Source: Wolfiporia cocos
Taxonomy: Eukaryota; Basidiomycota; Agaricomycetes; Polyporales; Phaeolaceae
Direction: 5' to 3'
Assembly (NCBI GenBank): GCA_029448655.1
Contig: JACCLO010000014.1
Span: 1 to 64,000, forward strand
Length of the DNA: 64,000 nucleotides
Shown here: in pieces, positions 52,671 through 63,778 of the stretch
Position numbering within the stretch: the first letter of the stretch is position 1
Layout of the letters: each line of letters starts with the position of its first letter
Position numbers and translations under genes: made by a program
The notes under the pieces: model-generated
The model's input: the letters and a program-made list of their open reading frames with translations, nothing else
What the model was told of the DNA's origin: nothing
Database searches by the model: none

Positions 52671-53679
52671 TCACCCAGCACGCGGCCCCCACACTCTGAC
52701 CGTGATGTCAAGTTCACCGCTGACGACTCGTACGCCGTCGTACGCCACGCAATACACTTGGTCAAAATAGCCGCGCAGAACGTGCAGACACTCGCCGGTG
52801 TCGACATCCCACAACCTGCAAGTGTGGTCGTAGCTCCCGCTCACGGCGTGCGAGCCGCAAACGTCCAGGCAGCGAACGCTCTCCTCGTGCCCTTCTAAGA
52901 CGCGGAGAGGTCTGCCACGCTGTATGTCCCATACCCGCAGTGTCCTATCGCGCGAGCCTGTGATGGCTATCGGACGCCCGTGAACGACATTCAGGCAACG
53001 GATCGTCGACGTGCGCCCGCGTAATGTGTAAATGCACCAGCTTCATGAATCTGTAAGGATCACTCTGCCGGTCAGACGATCGCGCGAGCACTCACCCCGA
53101 TTTGACGTCCCATACACGCAGCTCTTTGTCGCAGCCTCCGCTCACGACCAAGGCATTTGGCTGTCCCCACCCGTCTGACGTTCCGGCGGGATCGCTTGGC
53201 TTCCGTTTCGGAGACTGTCTCGATGTTCCTCTCGACGCGCTCTCTTGCCTAGGACGAAATACGTCCGACGCAGAGCGGCGGCGCGCCCGTCGACCAGACC
53301 AACCCTGCTCTTGACCAAGCCCCAGAGCACGGCGCAGCATCAAGGGCATTGTCGAATCGTCCTCATCGCCTGAGCCGCTGCTCTTGTTCTCGGGCGATGC
53401 TGCCGGGTCTATGCTACCTTTGACCAGCGCGACCGCCCAGACACCCGACTCGTGCCCGACAAGCGTGCGGCTCAGAACGCCTGTCCGTGCGCTGAAGACG
53501 TGGATGCGGCTATTGGCGAGACCGACTATTATCCAAGACTCGTCGAGCGCGACGGAAGTTGGGATTGCAGAGGACGACGAAGCCCCGGCGGGGTCGAGGG
53601 GGTCTCGCCGCGCGGCTGCCTGGTGGGCATTCGACGATAGGAGAATACGATGTACGCACAGAAGCTTGTCGCCATGCAT
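52671..53679 (-). pseudogene. WD40-repeat protein (F-box/WD40 type), shortened at both ends
   Basis: Exon A 53679-53096 and exon B 53040-52671 across a 55-nt intron (GTGAGT...AAG) give four to five WD repeats: NSRIHVFSARTGVLSRTLVGH, SGGCDKELRVWDVKSG, TGSRDRTLRVWDIQRGR, SGSYDHTCRLWDVDTGE, SGELDITVRVWG. A Ser/Arg-rich insert splits the first and second. Related agaricomycete proteins have an F-box at the N terminus and three more repeats. Here no F-box was found upstream and the frame ends at VWGPRAG, so a closed propeller is unlikely. WD40/F-box proteins pick substrates for SCF ubiquitin ligases. Start codon uncertain. Confidence 0.6.
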
Positions 53680-54310
53680 CCGGTTGGCAGCTAGGCATCA
53701 GGTAGACACAAAGATGGCAGGACTCGGGGCGAGACGATGGGCACGTAGAGCGTCGACGGGATACGCGCATCCATAATGGCGGCGATGTACAGGTTGTGCT
53801 GGGAAATACACGTGAGTTGCGTCGCGAGTCGCAAGTCCTGATGCATTCAGCGACTCATTCGGTCCGGGCTCGTCGTCGTGCTGTTGAAGGAAGTGGAGGG
53901 GATGAGCTGCGTGTTCGGCAGGGCCGGGGAGATGCAGGAGCCGCCGGGTGGGCGGGCCCTTCATCCCGTACGATTGGCACACACAGGGGCGCATCGCGCG
54001 ACGACGGGAACCAAGGAGCCACGGAGGCCTACATGTATACTAGACAGAATAGAAGTCACTAGTATACAGACATAGCACGCGTGGACAACGTTCGAGGTGC
54101 CGGCGCGCAGAGGCGCCGGCGCAAATGGCGATATGGTAGACAAAGGAGGGCCGAAAACAGATCTAGTGGCGGGGTCGCTAAGGGCAGCGGCGGGGGGCTG
54201 ACGAGCGACGCGCAGAAACGCGCAGGGCGGGCGCGCAAGGGCGCGAAAATGTCCGCGCTCGCTCGCCCCGACGTTGGGGCTCCGGCCAATTCCATATCTT
54301 CTTCGTCAAC
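53680..54310. other. Intergenic between divergent genes
   Basis: About 630 bp of GC-rich sequence with overlapping chance ORFs on both strands. It could hold an upstream exon of the WD40 gene and the promoter of the next gene; neither is clear. Confidence 0.4.
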
Positions 54311-56258
54311 ATGCCATCCCCCCTGTCAGCATGCGAGCATGCAGTACGCGCTGAACCCGACAATAGTACTATCGAGGGTTCTTTAGCCAGACTCCATCAG
54401 ATCGCCTGGCATGGAAACCCCAGCAACGTCTTCCATTCTCTCCCCATCGTACGCGACGCTGAGCCTGCATCAGCTGAACTTCCAGAAAATCCCGTTATTC
54501 TTTGCTGGGACAGAGATTCAGCTTCTGCTGTGGAGTTGCTTAAGGCCTATTGCCGACTGTCGTCGATCCTCATCAGGGATGAATATCCGAAAATGCTGCA
54601 GGACATCATCGACGATGCCGTGCTGGGCAAAAAGATGGGAACGGGCGACAGCAATGACGATGACGACAGCAATACCGGCAAGAGCAACGGAGCTATGGAC
54701 GTTGATGCAGATGCTCAGCCATTCCATAATCCTTTCGATAACTCGCCGCAGGATGGATCACTTGCGACTGGTGCAATTGTGATTGGCAGTCCTGGTATCG
54801 GTTAGAACACCTATGGTTCAAATCTTTCCGTCATCTTGCTCACTATACCTTCAGGGAAAAGCGTCTTCCTGATCTATGTACTTGTCCTCCGTCTACTCGC
54901 TGGCCTAACCACCGTCTTCCAGCTAAACAGCAAGGAACTCTATGTCTTTAGCGACGAAGGAGTCTTCACAGTTACTATCCCTATTCCTACAAGGAGCCAT
55001 CTGCACCTCCACATCCCCGATGGAACATGGTGCTTGATTGACTCCAATCGACAGCTGACGGGCGTGCCTGTGGATGTTGTTGAACTGTCTTGGTCGTGTG
55101 ATGGCTTCATACTGCAGGCGGCGTCTCCGCGCGCCGACCACGTTGATTGGACGAAGAAAGAAGGAGGGCAAGTGCCAATGTACTGGATGGCGCGTTGGTC
55201 CCTTGGGGAGCTCATCGTTGGGTATGTCGTCCTCACTTTCTGCTACGCGAGCAACAAACGAGCGTTTTGATAGCCGGGATCTCCAATTTCGGTACTCAAA
55301 ACATCCTCAGCGGAGGCCCTCCGAGGCACAGCTCGCGACCTTCGCTGACCTCTATGGCACGTCTGCTCGAAAAGCATACGCTTATGCGGTGGATCCAGAC
55401 GACTACAAAAAGCAACTCTACGGCATGATTAAATCACTCAATGGGACGAATGTGGCTGAATTGGTTAATAATGTTAGTGCCGGGGTCGTGGACGACGAAA
55501 TATCTCATGACATCCTTGTGGCTGCTCCCCTCCGCAACCGAAAGGACTTTGATCTGCAGATAGCCACCGACCACCTGTGGAAGACAGCGTTGGACCATCT
55601 CAGCCATACCGAAAAGCACGCTGCCGATATGCTATATCGGCTATTCGTTCGCGATTCTCACACCAGGGCTAGCGCCGGCTACCTCTTGGAACGAGCATTC
55701 CTTGTCGAGTTTCCCAAGGGCGGCGAGTGGCCCATGACCGTCATGAGCAAGAGCCCGCGATCGGGAAAGACAAGCACCCATTGGCGGCCAAATGTCACCA
55801 AACTCCCCCAGTATCTCCGCTTGGGCTATCAAGGTCACATCGTGGCTATAGCAAACGATCGGATCGAGACACCAGTCGAGGCGTTCGACCGTCTGGATTG
55901 CCAACGCTTTTCACGCGGAGAGGACCTGACATTGGAGGATGGATTCTACATCCCTCATTCTCGGTCCCAGCCTTCATTCGACGCGTTTGTTTACGAAGCT
56001 GGCCCTCAACGTGCGACCATCTTCCAGGTGACTGTCAGCGACCGGCACCCGATCTCCGTGGAGGGTCTGGACTGGCTCAACAGACGCGGCGCGAAGTCTC
56101 TTCGTCTTGTTGTCGTTACACCTTCCTTGGACGACGACGTTGTGGAAGATGTCGATATCTGGGTTGCCAACTCCCATAAAGACAAGCTAGACGAGGTTTA
56201 TCACCTTGGGCTATCCGGCCTGAAGTGCACTGTGAATGAGATTAAGAGGGTGATGTGA
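54311..56258 (+). CDS. Crinkler/RHS-type P-loop NTPase with nuclease-like C terminus
   Basis: Exons 54311-54800, 54855-55221 and 55274-56258 (introns of 54 and 52 nt), 613 aa. The Walker A motif GSPGIGKS spans the first intron, with FLIYVLVLRLLAG and a Ser/Asp-rich segment (SCDGFILQAASP...D) after it, as in the NTPase part of CR (Crinkler/RHS) proteins. The C-terminal 250 aa contain SFDAFVYEAGPQ.ATIFQVTVSDRHPI, resembling the restriction-endonuclease-fold domain of that class (acidic residue, then QVT). An acidic low-complexity stretch (nt 54655-54710) precedes the NTPase. CR proteins are known as effectors or as parts of inter-element and host conflicts; the role of this one is inferred. The gene appears intact, with no stop or frameshift in the model. 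Confidence 0.6.
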
Positions 56259-56708
56259 TGCCTTGTGTTCGTCGTCTCTTGTATGCCTACTGGCTCCGCT
56301 AGCCACTTGATGTTTTCTTATGCAGTGTCACGCACGATAGACATCCGACAACAGGGCGTCCTCAGCCGTATTAGACTTTGCACTGGCGCGGATTGCCAGG
56401 TTCTGAGCCGGTCTCACCCATCTCACTCGTCTGTTCGCAGCGTCACACAGGCAGCTGCTGGGCGATCCCAATAGATCGCACCGCGGGGTAATTCGACCGC
56501 TGTCTCCGAGCTTCCAGCTGCAAATGTCCTCGCCAGTGACGATATGAAGAGGTGGCGCACCAGCGCTTGCTCAGCCAGACGCGTGACGTCACGCGTGCGC
56601 GCCCCGCCTCCGCTCGTCATTGACGTCCTTGCGTCATGCCTGGCGTTGGAGTCATTTTATATATCTTCGCCGTCTCCTTTCTTCACGACCCACGAACAAT
56701 TGACCATC
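56259..56708. promoter_or_regulatory. Upstream region of the HAM1-like gene, with TATA box
   Basis: 450 bp without a gene. TTTTATATATC at about 56655-56665, some 45 bp before the ATG at 56709, is a good TATA box; a pyrimidine-rich stretch (GCCGTCTCCTTTCTTC) follows it. Confidence 0.6.
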
Positions 56709-59242
56709 ATGGACAAGGCCGCCTCCATCATCGCTGCCCTCGACGCGGGCAAGCTTCCCACCCACCAGCAGATCTCACACACCATCGACGTCCTCCTCAA
56801 CTCCACCGTGCTCAGCGTCGCGCCCCCCGCCGACGGCGGCGAGCTTAGCCAGCAGGGAAAGATGCTGCAGAAGGACGTCCGTGACGTGCTCGAGGCGTAC
56901 AAGCAGCTCGGCGAGAGCAAGAACGGTACGTGTGTCCTCACCACAGCACTCCGTCGTCCTCAGAACCATTCCCAGGTGACAACGTCGTCCAAGAGGCGCT
57001 CTGGCACCTCTCCGAGGCCGACATCTCGTCCGCGTCGACGAGCGTCTCGATCGACATCGACTCTGAGCAGGCGCTCCAGGACTCGCGCGCCGTCGCGCGG
57101 GCCATCCGCACGCTCGTATCGGTCGCATGGGAGAACCTCTCGCAGGAGGGCCGCTCCGTGTTCCACGACTTTGCGTCCTTCATGCGCCTCGCCCTCGCGG
57201 ATGCCGCCGACTATGTCGCAGAGGGTGCCGGCGCGACCGCGCAGTCCCTCCGGGACATCGACCAGGACGTCCAGGAGGGCGAACGCAACGAGCTCGGCGT
57301 GCGGAAGCGCAAGGCAGAGGAGGACCCGGAGGGCGACGACGCACGCGTCAAGTTCGAGAAGACGATGGACTCGACCAAGGAGGTGGGCTCCCAGGCCATC
57401 GGTGTCGGCCAGGCTGCAGTTGCCACGACCGAAGAGACCGCGAGCCGCGCCGGCACGCGTCTTCAGGACGCCTTTTACAAGGTACGCCGCGAACGCCGAC
57501 TGTATGCGCTGGCGTGCTCACTGTATGCTAGGTGTGTGACCGCGCGCAGGACGACGCGGACTACCACAAGGCGATCGACATGCTCTTCGGCCTCGTGCAC
57601 AAGTGGGTGCACCGCTCGCTCGACTCTGCGGGCGACGTAAACTGCGCCACCTCTCTCGACGCGTTCGTCAACGACCCGACGCCCGAGAAGCACCTCATCA
57701 CCGGCATCCGCGGCCTCCGCACCGTGCTAGAGCGCCTTGCGGGTGGAAAGTCGCTCGACGACGTGTTCGGCTCGTTGCGCGTCTGTGGCGTCGACATTCA
57801 GCAGGACGACGACCTGCGCAGGTGGTTCGACTCGTTCCTCGCGCACCTCCGCAAGTGCGTCGACGAGCGTGGGTATGTGCACTCCGAGGAGGCGAAGGAG
57901 AAGGGCGACAGCCTGCGGAAGGAGTGGAAGGAGCTGCTCGACGCTGACTCGGAGAAGGGCCAGAAGTGGAAGACGGACGTTGCCAAGCTGAAGGAGGAGG
58001 CACGCGAGTTTCAGCGTGCGATCGACCGCGACGAGGACCTGCGGCGTGTGCGGAGGACGCACGCCAAGCTGGGCGATGATCTCGAGGACAGCCTGCTCGC
58101 CGCTGGCAGTGCGGGACTGCAGGCGACGATGGACAAGGCGCCGTGGTTCTGGCAGGACCTCTTCAACGTCTACCTGCCAAAGCTTGCCGGTATGCTCAAG
58201 GACATTCCCGTCCCGAGGTGTGTTCGCTCCGCGTCCGGATCTCACGCCGTGCTCACGTGTCCGTAGAACGGAATACAAGGACAAGGACGTCGAGCTGGTC
58301 CTCGAGGACCTGGACATCTCGTCGTTCGGTCTGCTCCCCGGACACGCATACATCCGCAACATCACCGACATTGACATCAAAGCGACCTCCGCCGGGCAAG
58401 CTGACGCTGCCGTTGGTGCCCTCACTCGCGTATACATTCAAGCACTACAGCTGTCGCTCCGCGAGGTCTCCTTCTATTACAAGGACAAGACGGCGTCCAT
58501 TGGGCCCGCCGAGTTTACCGGTCTACTGGAGTTCACTCTCCCTCCGCAGGGCATCGACGTCGACATCGTCTTGCGCTCGATCCCCAACTCCGCGGAAGGA
58601 CTCAAGGAGCGCCAGCGGCGCAACCGGTTCCTAGACATCCAGCGCGTGGAGGTGCGGGTATCCGAGGAGGTCGAGCTGTCGATCAAGGAGTCGAACCACC
58701 CGATCCTGGTGTCGATCTTCAAGCCGGTGATGCTGTCGCGCTTCCGGGACGCTCTGCGAACGGTGCTCGAAGAGCAGATCCGCGCCAGCCTCGACTGGGT
58801 GGACGGTCTCGCGTGGGACGTCGGGCGGCGCGCGGAGGTGTTTGGGGACGCGGGCCTCGGGCGCGGGGCGAGCCTCATTGCGGGCCTATGGAGCGAGCTC
58901 GGGCACCTGCAGAATGGCGAGGGCAGCTTGCTCTGCGGGTGGGCGGCCACGGGCACGGGCGTCGTCAGGCGCGACAGGGATGTGCAGTTTGCGATGGGTG
59001 CGGAGCCGCAGGTGCTCTCTGGGGAGAAGCACGGGCCGAAGGGCACGCTGTCCGCGGCGGTCGCGGACCGCATGGACGTGGACGCGCAGGTTGAGGGCGT
59101 GAAGGACGCTGCAGAGCAGGCGAGGGAGGGCGTGAAGGAGGGCGTGCGCAAGGTGAAGTCGTTCAAGGACGCGGTGGGCGCCAAGGCCGAGGAGGAGCAC
59201 GGGCGCGAGGGCTGGCAGAGCCCCGCGTTCGACATGGCGTGA
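56709..59242 (+). CDS. HAM1-like protein (DUF4449-type)
   Basis: Exons 56709-56925, 56976-57481, 57550-58217 and 58267-59242 (introns of 50-68 nt); 788 aa. The N-terminal half is helical (SRAVARAIRTLVSVAW, KWVHRSLDSAGDV, LRKEWKELLDADSEKG). The C-terminal half has the beta-rich region of HAM1-like/DUF4449 proteins (YKDKDVELVLEDLDISSFGLLPGHAYIRN..., SFYYKDK...GLLEFTLPPQGIDVDIVL) and a Lys/Glu amphipathic tail ending GREGWQSPAFDMA. I recognise the family as widespread in fungi and often stress-linked; the biochemical role is not established to my knowledge. Codon use is strongly GC-rich, unlike the surrounding repeats, and the gene shows no damage. It is the first clearly intact conserved host gene from the telomere. 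Its 3' end is duplicated at 60983-61674. Confidence 0.75.
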
Positions 59243-59424
59243 GGGACTCGCAAGGACATCTGTATTTGTATGGCGCAAGAGTAGGCTACTGTACACGTAT
59301 TGCAGCTAGGATGTATCACCTCGATAATACACGCAGCCCGTTGGGTAATGATCTTGGACAATATTTGAATGATGGACCGTTCGTTCCGTGCATTAACTCG
59401 CCCAGCGACCCGCGCTCGCCCAGC

Positions 59425-59545
59425 GTACAACGGGTGTCGCGCTGTGTCCAACGGGCGTCGCGCTACGTCCGTCTGCGTACCACGGGGGCCGCGCCGCGTC
59501 TGTCCGTGTACAACGGGGGCCGCGCCGCGCCCGCATGTCGTATGT
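59425..59545. repeat. GC-rich ~30-bp minisatellite 3' of the HAM1-like gene
   Basis: Four imperfect units of CGTRYAACGGGNGYCGCGCYG with inserted GTCCGTCTG. The same unit type recurs, with many C-to-T/G-to-A changes, at 60822-60980. Confidence 0.7.
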
Positions 59546-60819
59546 GAGCGCGGCGGTTCATTCCCAGTGAAAAGCCATCATATCCTTAGTGTATCAGTAA
59601 ATACTAGTAAATATCAAAAAATATATTGAGATAACCATTTATACCAGAAGCTATCGAAAGCTAAATGCCAAGAGTCTGGGCGGTCAGATCACCGATGCCA
59701 AGACTTTTGTCGTACTCATACATACTAGTTAATATACTCAACATATCTTCGATTAATAGAAGTCGCGATTGAGAATTTTTCGAGCAGACATCCAGTCGCA
59801 AAACTGCAAGTCGACGTCAAGTCAAAAAGTGTCTTGTGGGCAGCAACCTGGACTTCGACTTCATTGCAAGCAGCGAGCCCAAGCACTCACATGAGCTGGT
59901 CATTCAATTGCGTCATAGTACAAGTACTGTCCTGTCTCGAGTCGTCCGTCTCTTTTTCTTATCTCTACCTCATACTTCCACCATCTCCCAAGGTATGCAC
60001 AGCTCTGGTGAGGTGATGATTGGTTGATTCATGCAGAACACAGCAAATGAAACAAGATCCAGTGAGTATATGCATGCTCAACACTTGTTTTTGATAACTT
60101 CCATCTGTAGATACAGACTGCAGAGGTGCGTGCATTCCCCATTCTTGCATTGTGCCCCAAGACAGCACTTCTCCTTTATCGGACTCCAGGGACTTCGTCT
60201 GGATAGGTTACATATGCACGGCTTAGGTATGTACAATCCATCCCTTTCTATGCTAACGGTGACTCATCTGCCCTTACCGCCCCGATTATCAGCCCCCCGA
60301 CTCCCACCGCACCCGCTATTTCTGCCTTGGTGTGCTATTGACTCTGATCGATGTGCGACTTCGATCACACCATCACGTGCCGAGCACATCGACTTCCAAT
60401 ATATGTGCGCCATTTTTTTGAGTGAGTCAGAAGATGAGATTTGGTGGATTTTGGTATTTTCTGGTAGCTGTTGATAGATTAAAGCAATTAAAAAATGAGG
60501 TCTGATATGAACGAGTATGCTCTGATTGAGTGAGCCTCTGCATATTGGTATGTTCGAGTATCTTGGGATAGTCACTACATTTCCAGACAGGGCCATCGGG
60601 TATTTTCTGGTAATTAGTAGTATATTGGAATGCTATCCTACTAGCTTACGGTATGCTACAGTGGCTTCTAGTATACTACCGGGCACCTACAAAAATAGCG
60701 AATTCTATGAAGAGTTCAACTTTAGTATCAGATCATATTGGGTAGCTACTGATAGAATCTGATACGAGGTACTTTCACTGGGGTTCATTCGCTGCATTGG
60801 CTGGCACCCATGCAGTGTG
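59546..60819. other. Intergenic, no gene recognised
   Basis: About 1.27 kb, AT-rich near 59570-59790 and mixed after. Several short ORFs but none with a recognisable domain, good splice sites or conserved context. Confidence 0.5.
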
Positions 60820-60821
60820 CA

Positions 60822-61674
60822 GCATCCAATGGGCATTGCGCTGCATCTGTCTGTGTCCAAGGGGCACCGCATCACGTCCGTCTGCATATACCAGGCAATG
60901 CGCTATGTACGACAGGCTCTGTGCTGCGCACAACGGGCGTGGCGCTGTGCCCATCTGTATACAATGGGCACCGTGCCGCACCTGCAAGAGCGTGGGCGCA
61001 AGGGCTGGCAGAGCTCTGCGTTTGACATGGCATTGTCACAGACTTACCAGTCTGTGCAACCCTGGCATCAGGGGGACTCCCTAACGCCCTACAAGAGGTG
61101 TGCAATGCCGCGCCAGCGGTGACCTTGTCGGCTGTACCCCGCACTGGGGACTCCTAGAGGCGACATAGAGGAGCATCACACAGTCGAGCAAGTCAAGAGG
61201 GGCCCTCGGGCCAGAGCACGCGCAGACAGAGGATAAGAGAGGCACATTAGTGCATTGACGAGAATCTCAAGGATGAGGATGTAAGTCCTCATCCGTCGTA
61301 CTTATACATATGTAGCTGGCCAGTAATGGCCGCCCTAAAGTAATGGCCCGTGCGCGCATTATCTAAGAGAGCACATGATGTGTAACTACGGTGACGTATG
61401 TAACTGTGTGACCATAACGTGTGATACCTGAGGCGCGCGCTACCCTACAGCGCTAACCTAACAGTCAGGTGACCAACAAACTACAGAGACGCACGAGGAG
61501 GTGGCTGAGGACCAGAGACGCGGCGTACGCCTAGCGCCGCATGTGGAACCTATAGCGAGGGAAGTACGGTAACCCCCTGGGCACATCCGTGACAGGCATG
61601 AGGGACTCGCAAGGACATCTGTGTTTGCATGACACTACTGCACACGCACCGCAGCTAGCATCGATGCTCGCTGG
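60822..61674 (+). pseudogene. Decayed copy of the HAM1-like 3' end with minisatellite, split by a solo LTR
   Basis: 60822-60980 is a mutated form of the minisatellite at 59425-59545. 60983-61033 then 61595-61674 match 59199-59310, the last codons and 3' flank of the HAM1-like gene (CGAGGGCTGGCAGAGC, GAGGGACTCGCAAGGACATC). Differences in the coding part are nearly all C-to-T or G-to-A, mostly at CpG. The original order is changed: in this copy the minisatellite precedes the gene end instead of following it. Confidence 0.75.
61034..61594 (-). mobile_element. Solo LTR, family D (copy 3), target duplication GGCAT
   Basis: 561 bp, TGTCACAGACTTACC to ATCCGTGACA, flanked by GGCAT (61029-61033 and 61595-61599). 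It opens with the perfect hairpin CACAGACT-TACC-AGTCTGTG (61037-61056). Cores match 20792-21367 and 25295-25861. Confidence 0.9.
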
Positions 61675-61682
61675 GTGTCATG

Positions 61683-62297
61683 TAGTGATGTGCAAAGCCC
61701 GGCTCGGCTCAAAGCCCAGGGCTTGGGCCCAGCTTTGAAGGGCTCAGGCTCAGCAAAATATCAGGCCGGGCCCTCCCTGACGGCTCAGGCCGGCTCAGGC
61801 CCGGCTCAGGCTCAGGCCGGGGCTTATAGGCAATCAGGAAGGACCTCAAAGTTATTGGTTTGTACAGCTCAAAATTGCAGCACAATGCATTCAGAATGCA
61901 CATATGTCTGCTATTTATTGTTGTCCTGATCTACAAGTACTTTTATGGCTGCTCATGACACTGACGAAAAATCTAGGTCTCAATCACAACCCTGATCGCA
62001 ACCCTGATCGCAATAGTTACAAAGTTCTGCACCAGTCACAAGTCATTGTATGGTTGTTGAAAATATTTGGGATGAAAGTATGCAAAATTTTGTACCAACG
62101 GACCTATTTTTGCTCATTACAACAAAGCTACAGTTGCATGCCTAAAGCCACTGGCTCAGGGCTCAGCTACGGCCAGCTCACAATCCAAGCTGGGCCCTGA
62201 GCCATCATAAGCCGCCCCCAAGGCTCGGCTCGGCCCAGCTCAAGTCAGCTCGGCCAGGCCCGGCTCACAGCTTTGAGCAGGGCTTTGCACATCACTA
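61683..62297. mobile_element. hAT-type MITE, 8-bp target duplication
   Basis: 615 bp. Left end TAGTGATGTGCAAAGCCCGG, right end its inverted form (GGGCTTTGCACATCACTA). Flanked by GTGTCATG (61675-61682) and GCGTCATG (62298-62305), 7 of 8 identical, as in hAT insertions. Subterminal regions are packed with GGCTCAGGCC/CGGCTCGGCC-type words, common transposase-binding repeats. No transposase frame, so non-autonomous. Confidence 0.8.
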
Positions 62298-62421
62298 GCG
62301 TCATGACCGACAGGTTCTCCTCTTCCACCAACCACCACCATCCCCTTAACGCCCATGTATCATCACCATCAACATGTCGTCCACCAACAAGACCCAAGCA
62401 CCATCTACCATCCCAGGCATC

Positions 62422-63778
62422 TGACACAAGCAACAACTAGCACTCAACCGGGGGAAGGGGGCTCACACAAAGGCACCTTCCTGGTCCGGGACTACTAGCC
62501 ATCAAAGGCCAAGACAAGTCTGAGGTTTGCTCAAGACTGTCTGGCATTTATAACCTATTCTAAGGTTTGTACATGTTTGTGCGTGCGGGCTCAGAGGCTG
62601 TATGCGCTGGTATACTACTGGTCTAGCTACAGGTCGGTAATGGCATTAGGGCACTGAGATGTCCATGGCGATGTAGCGTAAGGGGTTCAGATCAAAGGGG
62701 TGCCAGTGTATCGGGTTTGATCAGTGGTTCTCGTCAATCGGGTGATGCCAGTAATGGCAGTGATGATCGGTGTCTCAATCAGGTGTATGATCGGTGTTCC
62801 TCGTCAATCAGGGTTCTGCCAAGCCAATGGCAGGGTTTATACAGGGTGTGGTCTAAGGACGTGGTAGCAGTCTAGGTTCCCAAGGTTTCTAGTACTAAGG
62901 GTCGATCGTTCATGGCCCGGGTTCCCTGAAGGTACGGTACTGAAGAGTGGCGGGGCGTGGACATGTAGAATAAGGTCTAGTGCCTGTAATGGCCAAAGTC
63001 CATGGTGTGGAGACGTGAGGTGCAGGCAGGGGCGGGTGTTTAGTATATGGGTCACGTGAGCATGTATGGTCCTTTGGATAGTGCACTGTGTAGTGTATGC
63101 ATTGGGACTGGGGGACCTGGCTTGTGGTTGCCCATCTAGCTATCACTTGCTAGGTGCTACTATGGGGGGCTCGTACGTGATCTGGGTTTATTGGACTAGG
63201 CAGCGTGGTTCAGCTGCTGGGACTTGGACAGGTGTAAGGATTGGACTGCTGGTGGCCTGCTAGTGCCCATAATGTCCTGGGTAGTGGAGGGCTTCTACTA
63301 GTTGACACAAGCACAATCTCAAGCAACTACTCAGGGGAATATAACTCATGCAAAGGCATATTCCTGATCTGAGGCTACTCAAGGCTGATAAGGCCAAGAC
63401 AAGTCTGGGGTGCTACCCTGCTCATCAGCCAGTATATATGCTACTCTAGTGTTTGTACATGTTTGGGTACTGTATAGTTCTTATGTAAGCTAATAGTCCA
63501 TTGTAACCCTATCCTAGGTGTAGAGCCACAATAAGAGTGTCCGGGGTCTAGGTGCACGTGTGGGGTGTTTGGGGTCCTTGCACGTGATGCATAGGCGGGC
63601 GCTTAGATAAGATAAGAGGCGTCACTAGTAGATGTCTGATTTAAGAAAATCGGCTTGTGACACTAGTGTTGCTGTAGGATTCCAGCTGGGCTCGGATGGA
63701 GTGCATATGGCGAGTGTAAGGCATGAGTAGGGTGTCAACCTAGGGTGTTTTACTAGGCTTTGAAATTGGCTTGTGACA
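62422..63778 (-). mobile_element. Solo LTR, family C (copy 2), target duplication GCATC, with a nested LTR
   Basis: TGACACAAGCAAC to GGCTTGTGACA, flanked by GCATC (62417-62421 and 63779-63783). Without the nested copy and one duplicated 5-mer it is about 992 bp, close to the 931 bp of 19774-20704. Inserted in frame within the coding sequence that opens at 62374. Confidence 0.9.
63303..63662 (-). mobile_element. Nested short solo LTR, family C-like, target duplication CTAGT
   Basis: 360 bp, TGACACAAGCACAATC to CGGCTTGTGACA, flanked by CTAGT (63298-63302 and 63663-63667). It shares AAGGCCAAGACAAGTCTGGGG and GTTTGTACATGTTTG with the host LTR but is shorter, so a related LTR entered an existing one. 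Confidence 0.9.

Noticed and set aside
52671..52900. Premature stop in the WD40 gene caused by the intron at 53051
   Set aside because: Using the next acceptor (AAG at 53041-53043) keeps the WD40 frame, so this is not a break. The gene is still short because of the stop at 52671.
59425..59545. Possible CRISPR-like array
   Set aside because: Units are contiguous and imperfect with no unique spacers. It is a GC-rich minisatellite in a eukaryote.
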